Of a stretch of DNA of 64,000 nt, positions 22,845-35,813 are shown piece by piece (positions within the stretch are counted from its first letter, which is position 1; each line of letters opens with the position of its first letter). This DNA comes from Posidonia oceanica (lineage: Eukaryota > Streptophyta > Magnoliopsida > Alismatales > Posidoniaceae), in the NCBI GenBank assembly GCA_037176725.1, contig JAZBRS010000020.1, positions 99,714,501-99,778,500 on the forward strand, read 5' to 3'. Both the position numbers and the translations under genes were made by a program. Below the pieces are notes generated by a model. That model made no database searches. It was not told the origin of the DNA and saw only the letters and a list, made by a program, of their open reading frames with translations.

Positions 22845-24625
22845 GGGCGCCCAAGCAGGAGATTGAAGTTCGGCTTCAAGTCGACGACATAGAATTCTAC
22901 ATCGAAAACAACCGGGCCAATGGCAAGAGGAATAATCAGGATCCCCAGAGCATCATGGTGGGTGTTGTCAAAAGCTGTCATTCCCTTCACGGCTGGCGTG
23001 ATGTCCTCGGCTTTGAATCCGAGCTTGGTTGCAGTATGCAAGGGGCAGACGTTAAGGCCTGACTCGTTATCAACCAGTGTTAGGGGAATGCGAAAGTTTT
23101 TGAACTGAACCGTGACGAACAGGGGTTGATTGTGATTAATGCCCGCCAGAGGCAGCTCATCGCTCGTAAAAGAGATGACCTGGGGCTTCGCAATCATCCC
23201 TACCATGCTTTCCAAAGCTGAAGACTCAATAGATTGGGACACACGGGCAGCCTGGAACATGCGAAGAAAAGCCTCGCGGTGTTCAACAGAGGTGTGGATT
23301 AGGTCCCAAATGGAAATATCGGCTTTGACCTTCTTAAGTTGGGAGGTTATGTCTGCTTTGGGTTGGTTCTTTTTGGTAGCAGGAGGGGTTGTTTTGGCAA
23401 GCTCTAAAGGGGTAGTGACAAGAGATTGGGCCACTACAGGTTGGGCAGGGATTTGGCTTGCTACAGGTTGGTTTGAGGTTGGGTCTGCTATGGGTTGGTT
23501 AGAGGGTGGGGGCATAGCAGGTTCAGGGTGGCTTGACCTAATGGCTGGAGCTGGAGGCCTGTAGACCCTCCCCGATCGCGTTACTTCCGCGCACATTTCT
23601 GTGGTGTAGCTGTAAGGGACGCGATACATGTCCAGGGTTAAATCAATAACCACTGGAGCACGTGCTGCGAGCACAGCAGGGGTCACAGGGGGACCTACTG
23701 GGTATTGAGGTCTATCTAAATGGTAAGGTTGTTGGGGTGGGAAGGCAGGGGCTGGCTGAGGTCTGCCTAGAAGGTGTATGGGGGATTCTAGCTGAGGCTG
23801 CCCTAAGAGGTGGACAGGGGATGTAGGCTGGGCTCTAGCTAGGAGGTGTACAGGGGGTTGAGCCTGAGGAAGCACAGCAGGGGGCGCGAAGGGGCGCTCC
23901 GGCCTGGCATGCGGTCGGATCGTGTGAACTCCCGACTCGGAGCCGGCAACTGCCGCAAGGTAGAGATTGATAGGGAAAGGCTCAGAGATATCAGAAATAA
24001 GATCAGAAGGGTTTACGACAAAGGTAGTAGGCCCAAAAGGGAAGACAGAGTGGATGCCTGAGGTTCCTGCCCCTCCCGGATAAGTGTGTTCCGGTAGGGG
24101 TTGGTGGATGATGCCAGAATGAGGGGGGATAGCTGAATGTGCAGATGCATGTGTGTGTGCTTGAGTGGATGCCACGTGCGTGTCAATCACAATCGTTCCC
24201 GATTCGATTAGATCCTGCATAGCGTTCCGCAGGGAGTAGCAATTGTCCGTCGAATGCCTGACGCTTCGATGGAAATTGCAGAAGAGGTTCGCCTTAAACC
24301 AATGCGGCAAAGGATTTGGGGGCAGGCGAACCTCCGGGAACTTCAGGAGCGATGCAACCTTTGGCAAGATGACCGTGAGCGGTTCCACCAGTGGGGCGAA
24401 TTTTCGCTTCTCAGTGGGTGGCCTTCTTTGCCTCTGGTATGAGCCTTGCTGAACCAGTGCGGCAGGGTAGACCGGTCTAGCGGTGGTTGTGATCTGTGGT
24501 GTGGGTGGATTCCTAGGTGCAGGAGCATACACCATCTGAGCTGGGGCAGGCCGGGATGGCAAGTGAATAGGCACAGCAGGAGAGTCAACGAATGCAACAG
24601 CGGTTTCGGTGAATCCTTCTTCTTT
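22790..24625 (-). CDS. Gag C-terminus with CHHC knuckle, then aspartic protease (element 1)
   Basis: The frame is open from about 24625 to 22553; the true coding part leaves it near 22790. Numbering from 24574, C99-x2-H102-x4-H107-x4-C112 (CNFHRSVRHSTDNC) is a retroviral-type knuckle in which His replaces the second Cys. A 250-residue Pro/Ala/Gln-rich spacer follows. The protease has FRIPLTLVDNESGLNVCP, with the catalytic Asp at 23069-23071, and the downstream LLGRPWLH signature. The usual D-N/T-G-S/A triad reads D-N-E-S, so Gly is replaced by Glu and activity is doubtful. It would cleave Gag-Pol in the particle. A frameshift near 24625 separates it from upstream gag. Confidence 0.85.
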
Positions 24626-26439
24626 GGTCGGTTGTTGCTGCTGCCGCTGTTGTTGTTGGAGGCACTGCTGTTGGCACTGTTATTGCTGGTCGCGGCCTGC
24701 TTAGCGAACGTAGAGAGAGCCAGGAAGTTGCCACTCCGTAAAGAACTCTCCACGTGCGCTCCAGCTCGAATAAGTGCAACAAAAGTAGTGACTGGTTGAA
24801 TGCTAAGCAGAGCTCCAAGAGATGGCTGCACCTCTTTGATAACGATCTCAATAGACTCCTCGTCAGAGGGTCTATCTCGGACTTGTGAGGCAAGGGCGCG
24901 CTAGCGGCCGACGTACTTCCCGAACGACTCGCCGGAATTCTGCTTAATTGCGATCAAGTCCGCCCGCTTTGGGACTAGATTGAGGTTGAAGGAGTATTGT
25001 TCCAGGAACGCCTGACTGAGGTCGTTCCAAGTCTTGATGGCTGACATATCAAGCGATGTGAACCACTTGAGTGCCGGCCCGGTCAAGCTTTTCTGGAATA
25101 GGCGGATCAGCAACCTCTCGTCAGCCTGAAGCTGAGTGAGATCACCGCAATATGCCTTCAGGTGTGCTACGGGGCAGCCCCTACCATTGTATTTCTCGAA
25201 GTCTGGGATTTTCAACTTCGGAGGGAGTACCGCCTCTGGAAAGCAGTAGAGGTCCCGAAATTGGTAGGTCTGGTGCTCAGTACCCTGCACTAGTCGTAGT
25301 GCCTTTTCCAAGACATCCATCCAATTGTTGATGGGCTCTGGATTTGCTGCCACAGGAGAGGGATTGGCAGGGGTAGTGAGCACATACGCCGAATGGGTCG
25401 CACCTAAGTGCTCCTCCAGATCTACCATAGCGTCGCCTGGTAGAGCAACGGGATGGCCGGCGTATCCGTACTGGGGAACTGTGTATGCAGGGATGAATGC
25501 AGGGTTCTGGGCCTGATGCAAGGGAGGAGGGTAAAAGACATGCTGTGCTATGGGACGGGCAGGATGCTGGAGCACCAGTTGCTATGCAGGCGGGGCACTG
25601 AACAGCGAGCCAGTGGAGTACTGGGCTCCAGCCAGCCCAAAGGACTGACCACCAGGAGGAAGAGGAGCATGCTGTGCTAAGTGCTGTGCAGAAGGAGGCG
25701 GTAACCGAGCCCCCATCGTCGGAACTGTGAGCGGTTGAGACGATGGTCGAGGTGGAGGTGCGGAGGTAGATGTATGGAATGCAGGAACTTGCCTCAAAGG
25801 AGCCTCAGGAGCGACAGGAGCAGAAGAGGGACGAACCGATAGAGCCATGCCCTACAGTCTCTGGACAAGCTCCATCAGGTGCTGGTACTGAGCTTCAGGT
25901 GTTCCGTCAGCAGGAACGCTGGAGTGCTGTGCCGGCGAGGATTGAGAAGCAAATGGCATGGACACAGTCTGTCCGGGAGGAGTAGGCGCTATAGCAAAAG
26001 TCGCAGCAGTGGTAGGAGGGATGTCAGAGGCGACGTATCCCTGGGAAGGAGGGGGCAATGGCGTCTCTGAAACATGAGTAACGGTCATCAAGATAGACTC
26101 GGCGACTGGATCTAGAGGAAGAGATGCTTGCCACTGTCCCGGGACATACTGAGATCCTAGAGGCGTCAGGGGAGGAAACCCTGGCATCGGAGGGGGGACA
26201 AGAGAGGCAAAAGGAGCAACCGGAGGGGCCGGAGCGGAAACACCCTCTATGACAGGAGTGAAGAGAGGCTCACTGACGTACTGGGCCATTGCTGACCTAG
26301 AGCGCATGAGAACAGGGCTGCAATGGGTATGCAAACGGCGATTCCTAATAGGAGCTATCGTCGCAAAGGTGGATAGCTTAGAAGGGGAATGGTCGCGAAT
26401 AAGGTCGCAACAAGGGTGCCAGAAAGGGACGGTACTCAA
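24625..26439 (-). pseudogene. Gag capsid-type polyprotein (element 1)
   Basis: One frame runs from about 26439 to 24625, with TAG stops at 25852-25854, 25582-25584 and 24901-24903. The N-terminal third is Pro/Ala/Gln-rich. The Ty3 gag core lies in 25200-24900, with FEKYNGRGCPVAHLKAYCGD, LLIRLFQKSLTGPALKWFTS and WNDLSQAFLEQYSFN, then ALLSIQPVTTF and a Ser/Asn-rich tail. The parallel gags at 36458-37618 and 42385-44100 have the same order. At 24901 element 2 has Trp (YVGRWR), so TGG has become TAG there. The two earlier stops stand in Gln-rich context. Gag forms the cytoplasmic particle that packages the RNA. Confidence 0.88.
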
Positions 26440-27586
26440 GCTCTAGCAAGGGGAACTCGCTTACCGATCACTGCTGACACAGACAGAGACAAACAAGGAT
26501 TAGAAACTGAAAGACAGATGCAAATGAGTTAAGTTAGATGGCATGAATGATATGCATGCTTTCTAGTATGCCCCCCTCACCTATCTAGTGTATCCTAGTA
26601 GGTGGTCTACTTCGGGTATCCCCAGGTGTACGGGTCACCGACTCAGGCCAGAAAAAGTAGGCTCCTTGTTGAACTCCTAGCCAAAGCTGAGGAAATAACA
26701 GGGTGGTGCGTTGGTGGCCCTGACCCCGCCAAAGCGTGGGCAGTACACTCCACTACACCGACATGACCCCTGGACAAAAAGGGAGGACAGACCGACTGAC
26801 TTGACCCACGCCAAAAGCGGTGGAACAAGAGGTCGGGACCATCCTTCACAAACTAGTAGGTAGACTCAGGTGAGAAGAATGCATGCCCTATATGATGCTT
26901 ATGCAAATGCTTAAAGTTTTTTATCTTGCACGTTTTATTAACCCAAGGGGGTGAAGGATTGTTTGAAGTCTCTAGTTGCCCCTAGAAGTTCTTTTTACTT
27001 GCCATTTTTAGTTAACCACAGCGAGAGCAAACAAGTCTCTACTATCCTAAACATGGCATGTGCGTAAGGGAAGAAAATCAGTCAAATATGGCAAGCAGAC
27101 AGCATACAACATAGCAAAAGGCAAGTGCATGGCATGTGTGAGTGTTTGTGAGCATAATAGTGAAGAAAAAGCATTCATCATGTCAAAAGGCATGTATACA
27201 GGGCATGTGCGTGTGTAGTGACATAGCAGATGTGTAAAAGAAAGCATTCATCATTCAAAAAGCATGTATTATGGCCAAACAAGTATGTAGACATGCATTG
27301 TGCAGAAAATAGAGCAATAATAGGTAAGCAAGATAAAAAAAGGTAAAGACAGGTAAGCTGCAAAGCAAATAAGAGCAAAAGCAAGGAAATAAGCAGGTAA
27401 ACAAACAACAGAGGCAAAGCAGAGCACAAACCAAGGCAAAGGAGGTGCAAAACCTGAGCGGAGTAGCCACGAAGCGGCTCGCTAGGAGTTTGCACAGAAA
27501 AGCGAGCAAAACAGGCAAAGGACACAAAGGCAAAGAAAGCAAATCCCAAGCGGCGAAAAAGCCAAAACAAAAGCCGGAGTCTGCTA
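26440..27586 (-). other. 5' leader of element 1, including the conserved leader block
   Basis: The leader lies between PBS and gag. Bases 26570-26895 are the conserved leader block also seen in elements 2, 3 and 4, with CGACATGACCCCTGGACAAA and GACAGACCGACTGACTTG on the plus strand. The remainder (26900-27580) is A-rich with CATGGCATGTGC words. I see no gene. A block kept between independent families in the leader is a candidate RNA packaging or dimerisation signal. Confidence 0.65.
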
Positions 27587-27604
27587 TCCCCAGCAGAGTC
27601 GCCA
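27587..27604 (-). promoter_or_regulatory. Primer-binding site of element 1 (tRNA-Arg)
   Basis: The minus strand reads TGGCGACTCTGCTGGGGA, one base after the LTR end. It differs at one position, over the 17 bases compared, from the complement of plant tRNA-Arg with CCA. A tRNA-Arg primer is characteristic of the Ogre group. Confidence 0.9.
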
Positions 27605-27605
27605 C

Positions 27606-30600
27606 TGTAGTAATCCCAATCAGAATCAGGTTTACTATTAGCGGCTATGTCCGAGGAGGAGGGCTCAACTTGAAAACACTTAAAACAGGAGAGAAAAGAT
27701 AAGAAAAGAAGAAGATAAGACAATTCAGAGTCGCCACCGTGTCTATTATTGGGAGACAAGGAAAATCAGGGAAATGCGTGAGTTAACACGCAAAACCAAG
27801 CAAAGAGATGCAATGCAAAGCAATGCAAAAGAAAACAAATGCAAATGAATGCAAATGAGATGACTCATGCCTAGGATAAGGGCAATATGGTCATTGCAGG
27901 CCAAAAGACTGGGCAAGGACTCCTGTTACGTGCGGGGAAGGTGTTAGGCACCCCCGACACGCTCGAGAATCTGTCTTTCTAGGCTTACGCTCGCATACGC
28001 AGGGAAATGCAGGTTTGAATGCCTAAATGCCAATGAATGCTCATAGGTGTGCTCTAAGTGGTGGAATGCAATGCAGGAAAGTAAACGTGCAGTCTAAGTG
28101 CTCAGCAACACTGTATGTGTTCCGAACCGGGCGAAACCTGGCTCGTGAGAACTCCAGGCAGTAAGCATCACTGCCCTATATGCAAATGCAAGCGGAAAAG
28201 CAAAACGGTGGTAAAACCAAGCAACGCAGGCGACAAGCAAGAGAAAATGGCGTAAAACACGCGAAACAACGCAAGAAACGAGAGCAGCACACAAAACGGT
28301 GCAAGAAAACAAGACGGCACGTGAAACGGTGCGAGAAAACAAAGCCAGCACGTAGAATGGTGCAAGAAACAAGAACGGCACGCAAAACGGTGCAGAAAAC
28401 AAAGCGGCACGTGAAACGGTGTGAGAAAACAAAGCAGGCACTCAAAACGGTGCCAAAAATAAAGCGGGCACGCAAAACGGTGCCAAAAACAGAACAGGCA
28501 CGCAAAACGATGCCAAAAACAGAGCGGGCACGCGAAACGGTGCCAAAAGCAGAGCAGGCACATGAAACGGTGTCAAAAGCAAAGCGGGCACGCAAAACGG
28601 TGCCAAAAACAGAGCGGGCATGCGAAACGGTGCCAAAAGCAAAGCGGACACGCAAAACGGTGCAAGAAAGCAAAGCGACACGCAAAACGGTGCCAAAAAC
28701 AGAGCGGGCACGCAAAACGGTGTCAAAGCAGGCGAAATAGACCATCGATAAAACCATGCAGATGCAAAGGCTAAGAAAAAGAGCAGGAGAAGCAAACGAG
28801 AGGTAAACAGCGCAAGTGTGAGAACGAGCGCCATTTAAAGACCACGCAAAGTAGGTGTGAAGACCTACAAAGGGGAAGGGAAACAAGTGGAAGGATTACC
28901 ATTGTTTTGTGACTGTTTCCCACCAAAATGTCCCACGATGTGTCTCGCACGCTGCCAAGAGCTCGCAATGCGATCGGATCATGGGAAAGGGGGAAGAAAG
29001 TCGCAATTAGTGGTGAATCTAGGGGAAACGCGACACAAAGCACTGGGAGTACGCGAAAAGAGGGAGCAGAGTTGATAGATAAGAAGAAGAAGTCCTATTC
29101 TACATGTTCGAGAAACTTGAAAGCAAAAACAATGAATGGAATGCAAATGGTGTGCAAATGAATGCTATACAGGGGTTCAGGAGGACTTACCTGGGAAATC
29201 TGAAGCCTGATCTGAGATCTGCTTGGTCCATGCTGAAGAGTGCTCTGTCGGGGTCGTCTAGGTAGCTTGATTGAGAAGATCCAACGGTCGGATCTGAAGA
29301 TATCCTAGCTTCAAGGCAAAGGGGCCAGAACAGGAGAGAAGAATGGATCTAGGTGTACAGGAGGTCCTAGGGGTGTGCAAAACTGGTCCTCCCATGTGAA
29401 TGGGAGCTAGGAATGCTTAAGTGTGTGCAAGGAATGCCTAAGTGTGTGCAAGGAATGCCAAATGCAAGAATGCATGAGTGCAATGCATGCAGAATGCAAG
29501 AAAAGACTTAGGGATGATTTTTCAGAAAACTAGGGCCTTATATGCAATTTTTGAAAAAGTGGGCGTCTAAATGCAAGGATTTTGAAAAGCTAGGGGCTTT
29601 TATGCAAAGTTTTTGAAAACTGGGGAGTTTGAATGCAATTTTACAAAGTACAGGGTTCAAAATGCAATTTTACAAGGTAAACATGCATCAGGAAAAGTTT
29701 TGAAATCATATGGGAGATTAACATGCAATTTTGAAATCAATAGTGTCTAAAATGCAATTTTGCAAGCAAAACAGTGGTCTGAGTGGTCAGGGGATGCAAA
29801 CAGAGGACCTATATGCAATCTTTCAAAGATACAGGGTCTAAAATGCAATTTTATAAGCAAAATATGCATTTAAATGATTTTCATAAGCATGTAGAGGACC
29901 TACGTGCAATTTTTAAAACATGCAGGGTCAAAAATGCAATTTTATAAGCAAAGTATGCATTTAAATGATTTCTATAAGCATGCAGAGGACCTATGTGCAA
30001 TTTTTAAAACATGCAAGGTCAAAAATGCAATTTTATAAGCAAAATATGCATTTAAATGTGTGCTATGCATTGATAAGGGACCTATATGCAAAAATCAGAA
30101 AATAAGAGGGAAATGATGCAATGCAGTAAGATAAATTGAAAAATAAAAACATAAGTTAACAGATCAGAGGACTAAACTGTAAATAAGGAAAAAAGCAGGG
30201 ACTAAAAATGGGTTCATGGAAGACAGCAGGAGGTGGGTAGGGTTGTTTCCTGCTCTCTGGATCAGTTGGAGGGCACCGGCGAACTCCTGGAGGTTAGGTG
30301 AGTGTGTGGGGATGCTCAGGAGGGTTGATGGTGGCTTGGAGAAGAAGATAGGTCGTCGGGTGGATTTCTGGTGAAGTTGGCCACAGGTGTTTGTTGTGAT
30401 GGGTTCTGGCTGTGAGGGGGAAGAAGGCTGAGGCTCGGGTGGGTTGGAGAGCTGATGTTCTGGTGAGTTAGGTGGAGAAGTTTGGGAAGGTTCAGTGAGG
30501 TGTTGTGCTGGGAATTTTAGAGGAAGGGGATGAAGGGTTCTACTGGGGAAATGGGTGAATTGAGGGGTAGTTTCAGGGTGGTTCGTGATGCTGAATGGAG

Positions 30601-32752
30601 GGCTGTGGTGGTGGTTGTCTGGGTGAGATTGGGGGAGGTATAGGGAGAGATTTTCTGGGTGTTGGAGGCTAATTTCAGGTGGAAAGGAAGGAGGAGGAAG
30701 GTTGCTGAATTTCAGTGGGGAAGAAGGAGAAGAATGGGTGCTGGAGGCTCTGGTTTCTCTCGCTCTCTCTGGACGATCAAAATGGGAAGGAGGAGGAGAA
30801 GTCTGAGGCTTTTTAAGCAGCTGCTGGGAGGAGAAGCGCGGGCTGGATTCAAATCCACCGGCGCGGGCTGCGGCTGCTGATGGGAGAGGAGCGGTCGGCG
30901 AGAGGACTGGCATTTAACGCCACCGGAAGATCCGCTGAGACGCGAGAGAGGAGGAGCGAACTGGAGCTGATGGCGATCGGGAAGGAGAAGAAATTGAATT
31001 TGAAGGAGGTGGAGGGAGACTGGTGGTGCGGGAGAGGGAGGACTGTGGAAGAAGAAGAAGAAGGAGAAGGAAGGAGGGGGCTGGAGGCTGTGCGGGCCGG
31101 GCCGCTGTGCGGAAAAAAAGAAAAAAAGGAAGAAAGAAAAGAAGGAAGGAGGGGAAAAGGGCCAGACTGGGCCCAGCAGGAGAGAAAAGAAAAAATAGAA
31201 AGAAAGGAGGAAAGGAAGGAAAGGGAAGAGGAAGAGAAAGAAGAAAGAAATAAAATTGATAAAAATAAAATAAAAATAGAAAAAGTTTTTAGAGTGATTG
31301 TGTTTTAAATTAGGACTTTGATTAAGCTTTTTAATGATCGTTTTTGGTTGGTTAATTGGGTTTAAAGGGGTTTTAGTTTTGATTAGGGTTTTTATGGTTT
31401 TCTTTGCTTTTGATTTGTTTTTAATTTTGATTAAATGTTTGTTAAGTCTCTTAAGTTGTTTTTTAATTATGTTTTTCTTGTTAAGTACTTGGGATGTTAA
31501 TTAGGATTTTTAAAGTTTGTTTTTAAATCAATTAGAGTGAGTTTTAGATTTTTGATTTTGGTCTTTTTTCCTTAAGTCTTTTTTGATTTGCTTTTGATTT
31601 TTTGTTTGTTAAGTTCTTTTAATTTTTTTTTAGTTAAGTTTTCTTGTTAAGTTCTTAATTGAGTGTTTTTAAATTTTGATTGTTTGTTTTTATTTTTTAA
31701 TTAAGTTTTCGAATTGTTCTTTTGAGGGTTGTTAAGTTAGGTTTTTCCTTTTTAATTATTAGCCCTTGCATTTCTTAAGTGTTTTCTCTCTTTTAGGGTT
31801 TGTTTTCTTGGTTGTTTTTTTAATAGGATTTTACTTTTACCTGTTTTGATTACATTTTGGTTTTTTTCCTTGATTTTACAGTATTTTCTTTTGCTTTGTT
31901 TTGCATTTTTTAAGTTGCATTCTTGATTTTCCATTTTGGCTAGATTTAGTTAGGTTTAAGTTTTTAATTTGCTTAATGTTTTTAATTATTTCTTTTAGGG
32001 TTTTGGTTTGCTTTCCCCTTGTTTTAGCGTTTTTGAAAGTTTTTAAGGGTTTTTTAAGGATTTGGTAAGAGAAAGGAAAAGGGAATTAGAATGAAGAGGA
32101 AAAGGGAGAAATAAAGGAATAAAGAGGAAAGAGAGGAGCTGAAAGAAAATAATTTTTTTGAAGGTCAAAGAAAATGCTAAAAATAAGATAAAAATAGGAA
32201 TAAGATTGAGAAGAGATAGAAGCACAAGGGGGGCCCACAGCCAGGCAAGAAAAAGGGAGAGAAGGGAGTGAAAAGAAGGAGGATAATCTGGAAAGAGAGA
32301 GGAGAGACAAAAGGATAATCCAGGAGAGAGAAAAGGATAATTTAGGTAAAAGGAGGGTTTAGAGGTTTTGAAAAGAGGTGAATTTTGGAGAATGTGTAAC
32401 CTAGGATTTCTAGTGTTGGTCCTAGGGTTTTGGTTTAGTTTTGGGAAAGTTTCGGAAGGGTTTTGAGGTGTAGAAAAGGATAGTTTTACCTAGGTTTCCT
32501 AGGGTTTTTGGGAGTGGTTTTAGGTTGAGAATTTCTAGGTGTTTGGGTAGGTTTGCTAAGTTGGAGATGGTAGATTTTCTTATGGTTTTTGGGTAAGTTT
32601 TGGGTTAGGAAAAGGAGTGTAATCTTAGATCAAGTTTGGGCTTATTTTGGAGAGAAAGATGAAAGGGAATGTGTAGTTTTGACCTAGGTTTGGATCCAGA
32701 AGTTGCCAGAATATTCCAATTGATTCAAGCCTGTCAAAATGGGGTGTCAACA
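27606..32752 (-). repeat. 5' LTR of element 1 (5147 bp)
   Basis: It aligns with the 3' LTR end to end, from TGTTGACACCCC at 32752 to GGGATTACTACA at 27606. A stretch of about 920 bp present at 8083-9002 in the partner is missing at about 30210. The join there reads CTAAAAATGGGTTCA and shares only TG with both sides. Internal layout: conserved block 27860-28170, minisatellite 28350-28730, AT-rich GCAATTTT tract 29510-30190, GC-rich 30210-30900, purine-rich 30900-31260, T-rich 31260-32700. Transcription would start here, on the minus strand. Confidence 0.93.
28350..28730. repeat. 30-bp minisatellite in the 5' LTR of element 1
   Basis: Head-to-tail units of the same 30-bp repeat as 6240-6640, core GCACGCAAAACGGTGCCAAA. 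The unit order differs slightly from the partner LTR, so the array has changed since insertion. Open frames across it are artefacts. Confidence 0.9.
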
Positions 32753-32757
32753 CATTT

Positions 32758-34140
32758 TGCATATTAGCCCCTGTATTTACTCTAATTACACTTAGGCTCC
32801 TGTATTTACTTTAAATTGCACTTAGGCCCCTATCTTTTGCATTCTTGCATGTATTGCAACTTCATATCATTGTATATCACACCCTAGCATCTGTTCGAGC
32901 ATTGTTAACCTTATTACATGTAGGACACCCTGCATTGCACACACATAGGGGTAATTTGCACTTAGACCCCCGTTTAAACCACATTTTCTGGCCCTCGAGC
33001 CATCTGGCTTGATTTCTGAATAACTTTTGATCAGACCATTGGATCTTCATGATTTAACTTTCCTGGTCTTCCTGGTTGAATAATCTTTCATTCAAATCAA
33101 AGTTATTTCAGATCAAGCATCAGATCCTCAAGCTATGTCCATCTGAATCACTGCATATCACTTAATGCCTGTCACTTGCACCGCATGCCTTGTTTTCGTA
33201 CCCTATTTTCTCGTGCATGTAGATTAGGGTTTTCCGCCCTTGTTTTCTTTCCCCTTTGCTTGTTTCACACTTGCATCATGTGGTTTTACATGGCTTTTCC
33301 GCCCCTGTTATCTTTCCTCTTTGCTTGTTTCACACTTGCATTGTGTGGTTTTACGTGGCTTTTCTGCTTCTATTTTCTTTCCCCTTTGCTTGTTGTGTAC
33401 TTGCATTGTGTGGCTTTAATTGATGTTTTGTTTCTTACTTGCATCGCCTAGTTTTCCGCCCTTGTTTTGCTTCCCCTTTGTTTGTTGCACACTTGCATTG
33501 CGTGATTTTTACTCGGTGTTTTGTTTTATCGCCTACATTTGCATTAGGGTAGTGATGTTTACTGTCTGAAGTTCTTACGAACCAGGGCCCATCCCGTTCG
33601 GAACACTGGCAGTGCAGCTGAGCACATAGGCTACACGTTTACTTTTTTATCACGCATTTCAGCACTTAGAGTATACACTTGGGCATGTAATCACAGCATA
33701 CATGACATTTAGGCATTTAGGCATGCATTTTAGCAATCATAGCATGCATAGCATTCCTCGCCCCTCGGGCACGCATTTAAGGCAAGCATTATCGATAATC
33801 CTGCATATGTGAATGAGTTTATCCTAGAAAGACCGATTCCGGGCGTGTCGGGGGTGCCTAACACCTTCCCCACGCGTAACAGGTGTCCTTACCCTTTCTC
33901 TGGCCCACATTGACCATATTACCCTTATCCTTGGCACGAGTCATTCATTTTGCTTAGCATTGCATCCATTTGCATGTTTTCAGCATTTCCCCGGTTTTCC
34001 TCGTCTCCTGACTTAATAGACTAGGTGGCGACTCCATTTTTGCTTTATCTTTTGTCTTCTTCTTCGCGGCACTTATAGTGACACCTCTCTCCTCTCGGGC
34101 CCCTCGCCGGTCCAGGGATTTTCGAGATGGGATAGCTACA
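32758..34140 (+). repeat. 5' LTR of element 2, second part
   Basis: It continues the LTR broken at 5485; the five bases 32753-32757 are the duplicated CATTT. Bases 33190-33530 carry imperfect repeats of about 75-85 bp around CCCCTTTGCTTGTTTCACAC. Bases 33540-33960 are the conserved block, 34023-34036 the internal PBS-like relic GGTGGCGACTC, and the LTR ends GGGATAGCTACA at 34140. By eye the last 265 bases differ from the 3' remnant (39512-39787) at about 18 positions. No gene is visible. Confidence 0.9.
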
Positions 34141-34141
34141 A

Positions 34142-34159
34142 TGGCGACTCTGCTGGGGA
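34142..34159 (+). promoter_or_regulatory. Primer-binding site of element 2 (tRNA-Arg)
   Basis: TGGCGACTCTGCTGGGGA follows the LTR end after a single A. It is identical to the PBS of element 1. This proves the LTR ending at 34140 is the 5' LTR and that element 2 reads left to right. Confidence 0.9.
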
Positions 34160-35813
34160 TACAAGACTCGGACTTTCGTGTTGGCTTTCTCACTTACTTG
34201 GATTTTGCATTTTGCTTGCCTTATGCCCATTACCATGCTTTATTGCTTGCCTTATGTCTGTTTATATGCCTTACTGCTTACATTACCCTTATTTGTTTTG
34301 TTTATGCATTATACTTGCCTTTTGAGTGGTAATTGCTTCATTTTATGCAAATATGTTATGCCACTTCACTGATGCACATGCCATGCTTGTATATGCCTTT
34401 TGATGTGTTGATTGTCTTTGTTTTCACTAATCATGTGACATGACACCAACACATACCATGTGCATGCCTTTTGTGATGATGTGTGTTGTTTGCTTGCCAT
34501 GTTTGGATGTTTTCTTCCCCTTTTGCTTTAGGCCTATGGACAACTAGAGACTGGTTGTTTCCTCTCCTGGGCAAACTAAAAATAGCAAGTAAAAATGGAA
34601 TCTAGGAGCAACTAGAGACGCAAACACACATTCATCCCCTTTGAGTTAATAAAACATGCAAGATAAAAGACTTTAATCATTTGCATGAATCATCATATAG
34701 GGCATGCATCTTCTCATCCCTGAGTCCACCTATCAGTCTAAGAAAGACAGTTCCGGTCTCTTGTTCCGACACTTTGGCGCGGTATGAGTTGGTCGGTCTG
34801 TCCCCCCTTGTCAGGGGTCACGTCAGTGTTAGTAGAGGGTACATCTTTTGCTTTGGCAAGGGCCTGGGCTCCTAACGCACCACCCGTTCACTGCCTGAGC
34901 TTTGGCTAGGATTTAGAGCGGTGAGCTTACTTTCTACCTGAGTCGGTGACCCATACACCTGTGAGAGTCCGAAGTAGACAACCTACTAAGACATACTAGA
35001 TTGGTGAGAGAGAGCATGCTAGAAAGCATACATTTACATGAGTGCATTCATACCACCAATTAAACATCTGCATTTTACTTCGGGTTTTAACTTTTGTTTG
35101 TTGTGTTAGTTTTGCCTTGTTCTATGATTGTTTGCATGCCATGACTTTCTGTTTCTTTCCCCTTCATGCATATGCCATGCCTAGGATACTAGAAACATGT
35201 TTGCTCCCCATTGGCTTAATTTAAAAGCAACAATAAAGTCAACTTTTAAACTTTAAGCACAACTAGAGCCAAAACTTGCAATTTTCCCCTTTTGGTTAAA
35301 TAAAACACAAGTAAAACACTCTAATGCATATCGCATGATTGATCATTTTAGAAAGTATGCTTCTTCTCATCCCTGAGTCCACCCACTTAGTCTGAGAAGG
35401 ACAGTTCCGGTCTCTCGTTCAGCTACTTTGGCATAGGGCGAGTTGGTCGGTCTGTCCCCCCTTGTCTGGGGTCGTGTCGGTGCTAGTAGAGGGTACAGCC
35501 CATGCTTCAGCAGGGTCAAGACCACTAATGCACCACCCTTTCACTGCCTGAGCTTTGGTCAGGATTTAGAGCGGGGACCTACTTTTTCTGACCTAGAGTC
35601 AATAAAACCCATACCCATGAGTGAGTCCTAATAGGCTGCCTACTCAGGACATGCATGGTGAGAGAGCGCATATTAGGGCATTCATTTTTGCACGCGTGCC
35701 AATCATGCCACCCCTAATAACTCTTTTTGCGTACATACTCTAACGTGTTTGTTGTTTTGCAGGTAGGTGCGAGTTCCCTCAGCTAGGATTTCGAGTGTCC
35801 CTCCTCTCTATCT
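34160..35813 (+). other. 5' leader of element 2 with an internal duplication
   Basis: The leader block occurs twice, at about 34690-35000 and 35345-35660, both with CTTCTCATCCCTGAGTCCACC, CAGTTCCGGTCTC and GTCGGTCTGTCCCCCCTTGT. Each is followed by a sentence-like stretch ending in a CATGCTAG- or CATATTAG-type word. The copies are diverged, so the duplication is not new. No gene is visible in the leader. Confidence 0.7.

Larger units (their letters stand above)
5486..32752 (-). mobile_element. Element 1: nearly complete giant Ogre/Tat-type Ty3/gypsy retrotransposon
   Basis: A 27.3-kb element flanked by perfect 5-bp TSDs CATTT (5481-5485 and 32753-32757). Read on the minus strand: 5' LTR (32752-27606), PBS (27604-27587), leader, gag, CHHC knuckle, protease, RT, degenerate RNase H, archaeal-type RNase H, integrase, a 3' DUF7745-like ORF, two tandem arrays, a polypurine tract (11563-11551) and the 3' LTR (11550-5486). 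Dual RNase H, a tRNA-Arg primer and LTRs above 5 kb are established marks of the Tat/Ogre lineage. Coding frames carry several TAG stops and at least two frameshifts, so it is not autonomous now. The first 230 bases of the two LTRs differ at about six positions by eye, so insertion is fairly recent. Confidence 0.93.
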